In this document: in pieces, positions 48,030-56,684 of the stretch
How positions within the stretch are numbered: position 1 is the stretch's first letter
Layout: each line of letters begins with the position of its first letter
Assembly: GCA_028679075.1 (NCBI GenBank)
Contig: JAJRCF010000006.1
Location: forward strand, 44,927 to 108,926
Length of the DNA stretch: 64,000 bases
Direction of reading: 5' to 3'
DNA from: Methanoregula sp.
GTDB lineage: Archaea; Halobacteriota; Methanomicrobia; Methanomicrobiales; Methanospirillaceae
Position numbers and translations under genes: made by a program
Notes under the pieces: model-generated
The model's input: the letters and a program-made list of their open reading frames with translations, nothing else
What the model was told of the DNA's origin: nothing
The model's database searches: none

Positions 48030-48638
48030 TTATGTCACATCGATCAGTTCGGCTTCCGTGATATCGATGGAATCGCCAAGGCTGTCGGCAGTGGCGCTCC
48101 GGGTCATCTGCTCCGTGAGATCCCGGTCTTCCATCACATCGCGGATGCGGTCGATATACGGATCGATGGTCGGGTCTTCCTGCTCCTCGATCACGTGCCG
48201 GTATTCCCGAAGGGTCGATGGGCTTACCCCAAGTTCTTCGGATACCTCTTTCATGGTCTTCCCGGACTCGATCAGTGCCTCCATCTGCTCCTTGTCAAAG
48301 GGCATCTTGAAGTCAAGTTCCCGGAAGAGCTTGAGCCGTACCCGTGCCCGTGCTACCGTCTTTGACAGTTTCTCGTCCCCGAGTTCGCGTGCAATCTCGG
48401 TGTCATTCTTCTCTGCATAGAATGAAGTGACGAGTTTTGCCAGCTGGATCGGTTTTAAGGAGGTCTTGAATATTCCCTGTTCCGTGATCTCTCTCATGAC
48501 GAGAGCGACCTCGCGTTCGATCGCGTCACTGTCTCTTAAAGTGCCATGGATATTTTTCATGGGTTCGACGATCTTGGTCTTGCCCGACATGGAACTGAAG
48601 AGTTTCAGAAGATGTGCTTTACGTTTGTCTTCGGTCAT
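48030..48638 (-). CDS. HTH domain protein resembling conditioned-medium-induced protein 4
   Basis: Charged helical protein with GKTMKEVSEELGVSPSTLREYRHVIEEQEDPTIDPYIDRIRDVMED. Confidence 0.65.
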   Translation of the reverse strand: MTEDKRKAHLLKLFSSMSGKTKIVEPMKNIHGTLRDSDAIEREVALVMREITEQGIFKTSLKPIQLAKLVTSFYAEKNDTEIARELGDEKLSKTVARARVRLKLFRELDFKMPFDKEQMEALIESGKTMKEVSEELGVSPSTLREYRHVIEEQEDPTIDPYIDRIRDVMEDRDLTEQMTRSATADSLGDSIDITEAELIDVT

Positions 48639-48976
48639 TGCATACCCCGTATTGGGATTAGGATATACAATACTTCGTCAGCTATTTAATGCTATCTTTA
48701 CGCGTTGTTTGACCAAAAGACGTATAAATCGGTTCTAATTTTTTTTAACTCCATGGTGTTTTTTGTACCAGTTTTGATCAAAAAAGGACCTGTTTGTGTA
48801 AACCGGAACAGCTACATCCATGAGCCCGGAAGTTTCCCGGAAATTCCGGAAGTCCCGCGGAAAAGAGAACGGGACGCCCCGGGATCGCCTCCCCGCGTTC
48901 TGTCCCGGTGCATATTTTCATCAGAGTCTTTTTGTCGCCAGTCGATCAACAGTATAAGAACGAATTCGTGATCACC

Positions 48977-50698
48977 ATGAGCGATGTCTTTGAGAACGTG
49001 ATGGAACTTGCCAAACGCCGGGGTTTCATCTGGCCAACGTCCGAGTGTTACGGTGCCGTGGCGGGGTTTATCGATTACGGCCCGCTCGGCGCAATGATGA
49101 AGCGGCGGATCGAGAATATCTGGCGGGATTTTTACGTCATCCGTGAAGGGTACTACGAGATTGAATGCCCCACGATCGCACAGGAGGCCGTCTTTATCGC
49201 CTCCGGCCACGTTGCCGGGTTCGCCGACAAGATGTGCCAGTGCCCGCACTGCAGGGAGTTCCTGAGGGCAGACCATGTAGCGGAAGGCGGCGGAGTAAAG
49301 AACGCGTCCACCATGAAGAACGAGGAGCTTGCTCTCGCCCTCGCAGGCTGCAAGTGCCTTGCCTGCGAAGAGGTGCTCGGGAAAGTCGAGGTCTTCGGGT
49401 TCAACCTGATGTTCAAGACCTCCATCGGCCCCGATTCACAACGGGTCGGCTACCTCCGTCCCGAGACCGCACAGGGGATGTTCGTTGATTTCTCCCGGCT
49501 CCTCCGGTTCTACCGCGACAAGCTCCCGTTCGGCGCCGTCCAGATCGGCAAGTCCTACCGGAACGAGATCTCCCCCCGGCAGGGTATGATCCGGCTCCGC
49601 GAGTTCACGCAGGCCGAGGCCGAGATCTTCGTCCACCCGGACGAGAAGAACAAACACCCCCGGTTCCACCGCTACGCTGATTACCGGATGCCGCTTCTTA
49701 CCTTCGGCCAGCAGCAGAAATGCGAAGAGGCCGTCTCGCTTTCAATGCGGGAGGCCGTGGACAAGGGCGTCATCGCAAACGAATACCTCGCGTACTACGT
49801 GGCCCTGACCCACGAGATGCTCGTCTCCATCGGGATAAAGCCCGAGCGGCTCCGGTTCCGGCAGCACCTCCCCGATGAACGGGCGCATTATGCGACCGAC
49901 TGCTGGGACGCCGAGATCCTGTCCGACCGGTTCGGCTGGGTCGAAACCGTGGGCCTTGCCGACCGCACCAATTACGACCTCAATGCCCATGCAAAGGAGA
50001 GCGGGACCCCGATGACCGTCTTCATCCAGTACGCTGAGCCAAAAAAGGTCCCGCGCCGTCGGATCATCCCCAACATGGGTGTGCTCGGGAAACAGTACCG
50101 CAACAAGGCGAAGGCAATTTTCGAGGCACTCGGGAATTCAACTCCCACCGCGGACGGTGCTGATGTTGTTATCGATGGCGAGAAGATCCATATCCCTGCC
50201 GACCTCTTCGAGGTCCGCGACGAGGTCGTGGATATCCGGGGCGAGGACATCGTCCCGCACGTGATCGAACCCTCGTACGGTATCGACAGGATGTGCTACG
50301 CGGTGCTCGAACAGGCCTACGATGAGGATGAGGCCGATGGCGAGAAGCGTACGGTCATGCGTTTCTCCCCGAAGGTGGCTCCGGTGCAGGTCGCGGTCTT
50401 CCCGCTCATGACCCGCGACGGGCTCGACACGATTGCAGATGAGATCACCCGGAAATTACATAAGGCCGGCATCCTGGCGGAGTACGACGACAGCGGGGCA
50501 ATCGGCCGGCGCTACCGGAGGCAGGACGAGATCGGGACGCCGTTCGCTGTTACTGTGGATTACGATACCAAAGAGAACAATACTGTCACCCTCCGGGACC
50601 GGGACAGCATGAAGCAGGTGCGGATTGCGATTGATAAGCTGCCGGAGACGCTCGCGGCGCTGGTCGAGGGGACGAAGACGTTTGGGGAACTGGGGTAA
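48977..50698 (+). CDS. glyS: Glycyl-tRNA synthetase (archaeal/eukaryal dimeric type)
   Basis: VMELAKRRGFIWPTSECYGAVAGFIDYGPLGAMMKRRIENIW; RPETAQGMFVDFSRLLRFYRDKLPFGAVQIGKSYRNEISPRQG. Confidence 0.96.
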   Translation: MSDVFENVMELAKRRGFIWPTSECYGAVAGFIDYGPLGAMMKRRIENIWRDFYVIREGYYEIECPTIAQEAVFIASGHVAGFADKMCQCPHCREFLRADHVAEGGGVKNASTMKNEELALALAGCKCLACEEVLGKVEVFGFNLMFKTSIGPDSQRVGYLRPETAQGMFVDFSRLLRFYRDKLPFGAVQIGKSYRNEISPRQGMIRLREFTQAEAEIFVHPDEKNKHPRFHRYADYRMPLLTFGQQQKCEEAVSLSMREAVDKGVIANEYLAYYVALTHEMLVSIGIKPERLRFRQHLPDERAHYATDCWDAEILSDRFGWVETVGLADRTNYDLNAHAKESGTPMTVFIQYAEPKKVPRRRIIPNMGVLGKQYRNKAKAIFEALGNSTPTADGADVVIDGEKIHIPADLFEVRDEVVDIRGEDIVPHVIEPSYGIDRMCYAVLEQAYDEDEADGEKRTVMRFSPKVAPVQVAVFPLMTRDGLDTIADEITRKLHKAGILAEYDDSGAIGRRYRRQDEIGTPFAVTVDYDTKENNTVTLRDRDSMKQVRIAIDKLPETLAALVEGTKTFGELG

Positions 50699-51066
50699 TC
50701 TAACTCTCCAATTTTCTTAATAGAATTCTTGTAATACTGATGGGGGCTTATGTACCCGTGCCCCTGTTTGGGAGAACTACCGCCGCTTCGAAGAACCTGA
50801 TGGTTTTTCTCAAAAACATTCCTCACTGATGCGATGACTGATTCCCCGAAGGACACCCCGCGGCGGCCTCATTTACTTATAAGAAATCGCATGCAAGTGA
50901 TTGCCGTGCCGCAGAGCGGCCCTGAGAGGCGGGGAGCCCTCATTTTCAACACAATTCACCCTAATGAGCAGATATCTCACGTCCTCTTTTCTATGAGCAT
51001 ACTCCCGGATCCAGATCAACACTCCTAATACCCGGTACAACAGACCATCAGCAGGACGATCCGGAT

Positions 51067-52455
51067 ATGACTGATGAGCTACTCCCAATCCTCTTTTCCC
51101 GGATGAGCGACAGTGCCATCCTCATTGATACCAAAGGGGACGTAGCAGATCTTAATCCGGCAGCCGAACGTTTCTTCGGGGCACGTGGCGCACTCGTCAA
51201 CAGACCCGCACGAGAGGCATTGCCCGGCCTTGCGCCGCTCCTGGAAGAGGCGGAATCCGGAGAGCAAGAGATCCGTAAACAGATTGCTGTGATCACAGGC
51301 GATGCCGTGCGGAATTTCGATGGGATCAGCATATCTCTCTCTTCAGCAATCTGTCCCCCGTTCGCCCGCCTCCTCCTGCTCCGCGATATCAGCGACAGCA
51401 AAAAGCGCGATGACGCACTCCAGGAGAGCGAACAGCGGTTCCACGAGCTTGTGGACCTCCTTCCGGAGATCGTTTTCGAGTTCGATCTTACCGGCAAATT
51501 CACTTTTGTCAATGATAACGCTCTTCAGCTCTTTGGGTACACCGGCGAGGATATGAAAAAGGGCCTCAACCTTTTCAATCATATCATTCCCGAAGACCGG
51601 CAACGGATTATGCAGGACATCGGCACTATTGCCAGCGGAAAAAAGTCGCAGGGTGGCGAATATAACGCGGTGAAATGTGATGGCAGCCGCTTCCCGTTTC
51701 TTGTCTATACAACTCCTGTTATGAGGAACGACCGCTGTACCGGTATCCGCGGGATCCTCATCGATATAACCCAGAGAAAACGGATAGAATACGCGATGCA
51801 GCAGGCAATAAAACGGCTCAGCCTGCTCAACGGGATTACCCGTCATGATCTTCTGAACAAGATGACTGCTCTCTATTCATATCTCAATACCGCCAGAAAG
51901 GGGGCAGGCGATCCGGAAGTCTCCGTGAAGATCGAACACTGCATCGATATCGTTTCTATCGTAAACAAGCATGTCAGGTTCATGCGCGATTACCACGAGA
52001 TCGGTATCCAGTCCCCAGCCTGGCAGGACCCGGCAGTCACTATCCGGCAGGTCACGGAATCGTGCGATCATACGGGTGTCGCGATCCGGATACCGGACCC
52101 CGGCTGGGAGGTCTTCTGCGATCCCTTGTTCAGGAAGGTCATCAACAACCTGGTAGACAATGCTGTCCGCCATGGCAGGGATGTGAAAACGATTACGTTC
52201 TCCATCGGGGAGACCCCCGCCGGTCTCCTCCTTTCATGCGAGGACGATGGCGCCGGCATACCGGAAGAGTCGAGGAGCAGCCTGTTCGAGTTCAGTGTCA
52301 GGGAGAACTCCGGGCAGGGGCTTTTCCTCTCGCGCGAGATCCTTGCGATCACCGGTATCTCCATCCGGGAAACTGGCGGTCCCGGGCACGGTGCCCGGTT
52401 CGAGATCCTCGTTCCCGCCGGTAATTACCGCAGGATTGGATCATCTTCACGATAG
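51067..52455 (+). CDS. PAS sensor histidine kinase
   Basis: Two PAS domains, H-box NGITRHDLLNKMTALYSYL, N-box VINNLVDNAVRHG, G-boxes EDDGAGIP. Confidence 0.92.
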   Translation: MTDELLPILFSRMSDSAILIDTKGDVADLNPAAERFFGARGALVNRPAREALPGLAPLLEEAESGEQEIRKQIAVITGDAVRNFDGISISLSSAICPPFARLLLLRDISDSKKRDDALQESEQRFHELVDLLPEIVFEFDLTGKFTFVNDNALQLFGYTGEDMKKGLNLFNHIIPEDRQRIMQDIGTIASGKKSQGGEYNAVKCDGSRFPFLVYTTPVMRNDRCTGIRGILIDITQRKRIEYAMQQAIKRLSLLNGITRHDLLNKMTALYSYLNTARKGAGDPEVSVKIEHCIDIVSIVNKHVRFMRDYHEIGIQSPAWQDPAVTIRQVTESCDHTGVAIRIPDPGWEVFCDPLFRKVINNLVDNAVRHGRDVKTITFSIGETPAGLLLSCEDDGAGIPEESRSSLFEFSVRENSGQGLFLSREILAITGISIRETGGPGHGARFEILVPAGNYRRIGSSSR

Positions 52456-52511
52456 CGACCGGGAGTTCAGGGAAACCCGGGCCCTCCTGGAGCAACGGAA
52501 GGAAAGAACAA

Positions 52512-53771
52512 TTACTCACGGCTACCGAGCACTTGCTCGTAGGCAGTGTTGATCTCAGAAAGCCGGTTCCGAATATACGTTTCCCCCTCTTTTGTCGGGG
52601 AATAGAACCGGGCGTTCCCGCGCTGCGTTACCTTCAGGATCCCGTCCTTCTCCAGTTGATAGAGGTGCGTATACACGCTTGCCAGCGGGATGACGACATG
52701 GAACCGTTCGTTGATCTCCCGGATGATGCCATAGCCGGTTACCGGCCTCTGGAGGCAGGATAAGATCAGCACATCGAGTGACTTTTTTACCACACTGTCC
52801 ATGATCTCCTGCGGGACCACCTTCACAGACAGGGGTTTCTGGATTGGCGGAGTGAACGAGACGATATTCCCCTCCCCGGAGAACAGGATGACATGATTGA
52901 TGCCTTCATAGAGTTCTTCATTCCGCGGGCTTCTCACATCATCCAGCGGGATGGCAAGGATTCCGGAAAAGATGCCCGGGTGCACCTGTTCGGCTTCCCG
53001 GAATTTCTTGCGGATGTGGAGGACGACATCCGGATCCTTCAGGTTCGAGACATCGGCGATGCAGAACAGTTTCTTCCCGGAACCCGGCTGGGCTGCCTCA
53101 CCGCAGGCCCGGTCGAACCACTGGTCGAAGAGATACATCCCCTCACGCAGTTCAAAAAACTGAAGCTCCCCTTCCGCGACAGCGCGGGCGAAATACGCGA
53201 CAAGGTTGGTCTGGAAGTATGCGTACATGCATCCCACATGGTCGGCGATGCCCGTTTCGAGGAGATGCTTGAAGAGGGGGAACCGGTTCGCATCCCGCTT
53301 GTGGAGGAGGAGGGTGATGCCGCCCAGGGCTTTTCTCACAAAGATGGTCCGGGGACCCGCTGGGTCCGGGGAGATCTCGTCCAGTTTCTTCTCCATCGCG
53401 TGCTTGTAAAGCGCAAGCTCGATCGTGGTCCGGATCTCCTCCGGCATCTTCACCGGTTTTAAGATATACCCGAACGGTTCGGTGATCTTTGCCTTCTCAA
53501 GGTATTCTTCTTCCGCGTGGGCCGTCAGGTAAATGACCGGGATGCGCCAGAGCTTACGGATCTGCTCTGCGGCATCGATCCCGGTCATCGGGCCGGCAAG
53601 TTCGATGTCCATCAGGATGATGTCGGGATGTAGCCTTCCGGTCTCCTCAACGGCCTTCTCTCCGGTAGCTGCGATCCCGCAGACGGAGTACCCCATGTCT
53701 GCCAGCATCCCCGTGATGCCCGGCACAACCACGGGGTCATCTTCCACAACCAGAACGGATGCCCTGCCCAT
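52512..53771 (-). CDS. REC domain - MEDS(DcmR)-like sensory domain - PadR-like winged helix regulator
   Basis: REC VLVVEDDPVVVPGITGML...IILMDIELAGPMTG...GYILKPV; middle HVGCMYAYFQTNLVAYFARAVAEGE...GILAIPLDDVR; C-terminal PadR-like DVLILSCLQRPVTGYGIIREINERFHVVIPLASVYTHLYQLEKDGILKV. Confidence 0.82.
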   Translation of the reverse strand: MGRASVLVVEDDPVVVPGITGMLADMGYSVCGIAATGEKAVEETGRLHPDIILMDIELAGPMTGIDAAEQIRKLWRIPVIYLTAHAEEEYLEKAKITEPFGYILKPVKMPEEIRTTIELALYKHAMEKKLDEISPDPAGPRTIFVRKALGGITLLLHKRDANRFPLFKHLLETGIADHVGCMYAYFQTNLVAYFARAVAEGELQFFELREGMYLFDQWFDRACGEAAQPGSGKKLFCIADVSNLKDPDVVLHIRKKFREAEQVHPGIFSGILAIPLDDVRSPRNEELYEGINHVILFSGEGNIVSFTPPIQKPLSVKVVPQEIMDSVVKKSLDVLILSCLQRPVTGYGIIREINERFHVVIPLASVYTHLYQLEKDGILKVTQRGNARFYSPTKEGETYIRNRLSEINTAYEQVLGSRE

Positions 53772-53934
53772 TTTCTCCCCACCCGATGAACAGTTTCCGG
53801 ATTTTTACCGGAATAAATTACTAATATTATATTATGATCCTATCTCTCGGGAGATAAACCGGATACTTTTGTATCCCCCAGGATCTTTCCCCAGCGTATG
53901 CCGGTTGTCGCTGGTGCGGTACAGATAGTGGTGC

Positions 53935-53953
53935 ACTTTCAGAATCTGAAAGT
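53935..53953. promoter_or_regulatory. Perfect palindrome ACTTTCAG-AAT-CTGAAAGT
   Basis: 8-bp arms and 3-nt centre in the divergent intergenic region 53772-54119; overlaps GTGGTGCAC 53928-53936. Confidence 0.6.
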
Positions 53954-54119
53954 CCGCATCCGGGTTTATCTCCCTTCTCTGATCATACAAAATGCACTTA
54001 CATGATGACAGATGTGGCCTTCCCCAACCAAAGATCGTGCAAGGTCCCCCGTGGGATTCGCACCCGGGGGACCGGATACGGGAACCGATTCACAAGTCCA
54101 TCTGTAAAAAGGTGAAACC

Positions 54120-56450
54120 ATGTCGTGGTTGCGATATCTGCTCTTGCTCATCCTTTGTACCGGGACGATTTCCGGCTTTGCTGCCGCTGGGCTTCCCGAA
54201 GTAATATTTTCCGGCAGTCCTACATCCGGACCTGTACCTCTTGAAGTGACATTTTCCGATCAATCAACCAGGTACCCAGCCGGATGGGCATGGTTCTTTG
54301 GCGATGAGAGTTACGGTCAGTCCTGGTCATTGGTCAACTCAAATCCCGGCTGGTCGGGAAGATCAGGTTCCTGCAGTGTCGTTCTCCCAGACGGGAGAAT
54401 CGTACTGATGGGAGGCGCCATTTCCGCTGGCGACACCAAGGACGTCTGGTATTCGACAGACAAGGGCACGTCCTGGACACAGTACACCGGCACACCCAAT
54501 TGGCCGGCGAGGCACGAACACAACTGTGTCGTTCTCCCAGACGGGAAGATCGTCCTGATGGGCGGCACCGGGTTGGGCTTCGGCAAAATGAACGACGTAT
54601 GGATTTCGTCAGACAAAGGTGAATCGTGGGACCAACAGACCCCAGCTGCCGCGTGGTCGAAACGGCAGGGATCCAGCAGTGTTGCTCTGCCTGATGGCAG
54701 TATCATCCTGATGGGTGGATTGACTAATTCCGCTTATCTGAATGACATATGGCGATCGACCAATGACGGCGCAACATGGACTCAGATAACAACCACCGGG
54801 AGCATGTGGGAGATAAGAACCCAGCATACCAGCGTGGTACTTGCTGATGGCAGTATCGTCATGATGGGGGGAAATAGCGGCGGTATGAGAGCTGACGTGT
54901 GGCGTTCCACGGATAAGGGCGAATCCTGGACACAGATGAACAAGGGTGCCTGGGACACGGGACGTGGTTATCCCAGCAGTGTAGTGATGCCTGACGGCAG
55001 TATCATCCTGACGGGTGGACGTACTTCTGATGGTAGGTACAAGAATGATGTGTGGCGCTCGACGGATAATGGCGCATCGTGGACGCAGGTGAACACGAAT
55101 GCCTGGGACTCGGGAAGGAACGGTCATAGCAGCGTTGCTCTGCCAGATGGCAGTATTGTTATCATGGGTGGGTATGACAGTAGCGGGTACAAGAATGACG
55201 TGTGGCGTCTGGCACCGGCCGGATCGACATTGAAAAACCCGTCGCACACGTATACCGTACCAGGAACTTACCAGGTCTCGTTGCAGGTATACTATGATGC
55301 AGAAGGAGTCCCGGGATACTACAGCAAACGGAAACCAGGGTACATTACAGTAAATCCAGGACCGCCAACCGTGACCAGTATCTCACCGTCCTCCGGTGTT
55401 AATACCGGGTCCGTCAGCATCACAGACCTTGCCGGTACCGGGTTCCTTGCCGGCGCAACAGTCAACCTGACAAAAGCCGGGGAGAACAACATCACGGCAA
55501 CCAAAGTCGTGATCACCTCAACCAAAATTACCTGCTACTTTGACCTGACCGGTAAGACGGCCGGATCATGGAATGTCAATGTCACTAATACGGACGGCCA
55601 GGAGGCGATGCTCGCGAGCGGGTTTACCATCAACCCTCCCACAACCCCAACCCCCACACCAACCACGACTCCAACACCGATCGTACAATCTGCATCCGAT
55701 GATGACGGCCCGCCGGTTCCCGCACAACCCGTACAGAACGCACCCCGGAATGAGAGAACATCGACCAGTTCCGTGAACGTAGGCCAGATTGGCCACACGT
55801 CCATCACGAGTGCGACCGTGACCGGGGCCGGGGTCAGGGATGTGGTGGTGACCGCCATCGAAGCGAAAGGGCCGGGCAAAGAAGCAGCCCCGGCGCCCGG
55901 GGTCGTGTACGAGTATGCCGATATCACACCGGCACAGTACACCACGATATCCGAAGCAAAGATCGATTTTGTGGTATCGGAGTCGTGGCTGAAAGAGAAC
56001 CACCTTGCCCCGCAGGATGTCGTGATGTATCACAACACAGGAAAGACATGGACGGCGCTGCCGACAACGCTCGTCATGGTGAAGAATGGCAATGCCTATT
56101 ACACCGCGAAAAGCCCCGGGTTCTCGCGGTTTGCGATCTCATGCAGGGCCAACAGCACGCTCAGCGCACAGAACGCAACGCCAACCGCCGTGCCCACGTT
56201 CGGGGGCATGCCGCAGGAACCGGTGACCACGCGGCCGACACGGGCAGTTGCTGAAAAAGCCCTGGAGGACACGCCGGTCGCCACACAGACCACCGTTGCA
56301 CCACCGGCCCCTCAGCCGTCGCCGGGCTTTACGTTCGGCACGCTCGTGCTCACCGGTGCGGCAGGAATAGTGCTCATCGGCGGTGTCTTCATCGTCAGGC
56401 GCTGGTGGATCCGGAGACAGAACCCGGCGCTGTTCAGGGAGTACGAGTAG
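54120..56450 (+). CDS. Secreted cell-surface protein: split PKD domain with inserted kelch/BNR-type repeats, IPT/TIG domain, PGF-pre-PGF-like domain, C-terminal TM
   Basis: VIFSGSPTSGPVPLEVTFSDQSTRYPAGWAWFFGDE; six LPDGsIvlMGG...DVWrStDkGeSWTQ repeats; LKNPSHTYTVPGTYQVSLQV; PPTVTSISPSSGVNTGSVSITDLAGTGF; SEAKIDFVVSESWLKENHLAPQDVVMYH. Confidence 0.88.
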   Translation: MSWLRYLLLLILCTGTISGFAAAGLPEVIFSGSPTSGPVPLEVTFSDQSTRYPAGWAWFFGDESYGQSWSLVNSNPGWSGRSGSCSVVLPDGRIVLMGGAISAGDTKDVWYSTDKGTSWTQYTGTPNWPARHEHNCVVLPDGKIVLMGGTGLGFGKMNDVWISSDKGESWDQQTPAAAWSKRQGSSSVALPDGSIILMGGLTNSAYLNDIWRSTNDGATWTQITTTGSMWEIRTQHTSVVLADGSIVMMGGNSGGMRADVWRSTDKGESWTQMNKGAWDTGRGYPSSVVMPDGSIILTGGRTSDGRYKNDVWRSTDNGASWTQVNTNAWDSGRNGHSSVALPDGSIVIMGGYDSSGYKNDVWRLAPAGSTLKNPSHTYTVPGTYQVSLQVYYDAEGVPGYYSKRKPGYITVNPGPPTVTSISPSSGVNTGSVSITDLAGTGFLAGATVNLTKAGENNITATKVVITSTKITCYFDLTGKTAGSWNVNVTNTDGQEAMLASGFTINPPTTPTPTPTTTPTPIVQSASDDDGPPVPAQPVQNAPRNERTSTSSVNVGQIGHTSITSATVTGAGVRDVVVTAIEAKGPGKEAAPAPGVVYEYADITPAQYTTISEAKIDFVVSESWLKENHLAPQDVVMYHNTGKTWTALPTTLVMVKNGNAYYTAKSPGFSRFAISCRANSTLSAQNATPTAVPTFGGMPQEPVTTRPTRAVAEKALEDTPVATQTTVAPPAPQPSPGFTFGTLVLTGAAGIVLIGGVFIVRRWWIRRQNPALFREYE

Positions 56451-56684
56451 GCAAGGGCATATCCTGAGAGAAGCGCCTCCACAAATCCCGGTCCTGCCCC
56501 TCTTTTGAGGGAGGGTTTGCGGATATCCCCTGTCAGGGAAGTGGAGGGCCAGCAAGAGCCCTCCCCCTTCTTGTTTTACACCTGTACAGACTCCCGTTTC
56601 AATGAGTGGGGAGCTTTCCGGTCCGCTATTCTCCGGGGGACAATTCCCTATATTACCCAAGCCCGCCAACCCTCTCACCAACCA

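Noticed and set aside
54340-55210. Tandem DNA repeats as a possible CRISPR or satellite
   Set aside because: Period of about 55 codons and in-frame conservation fit protein propeller repeats
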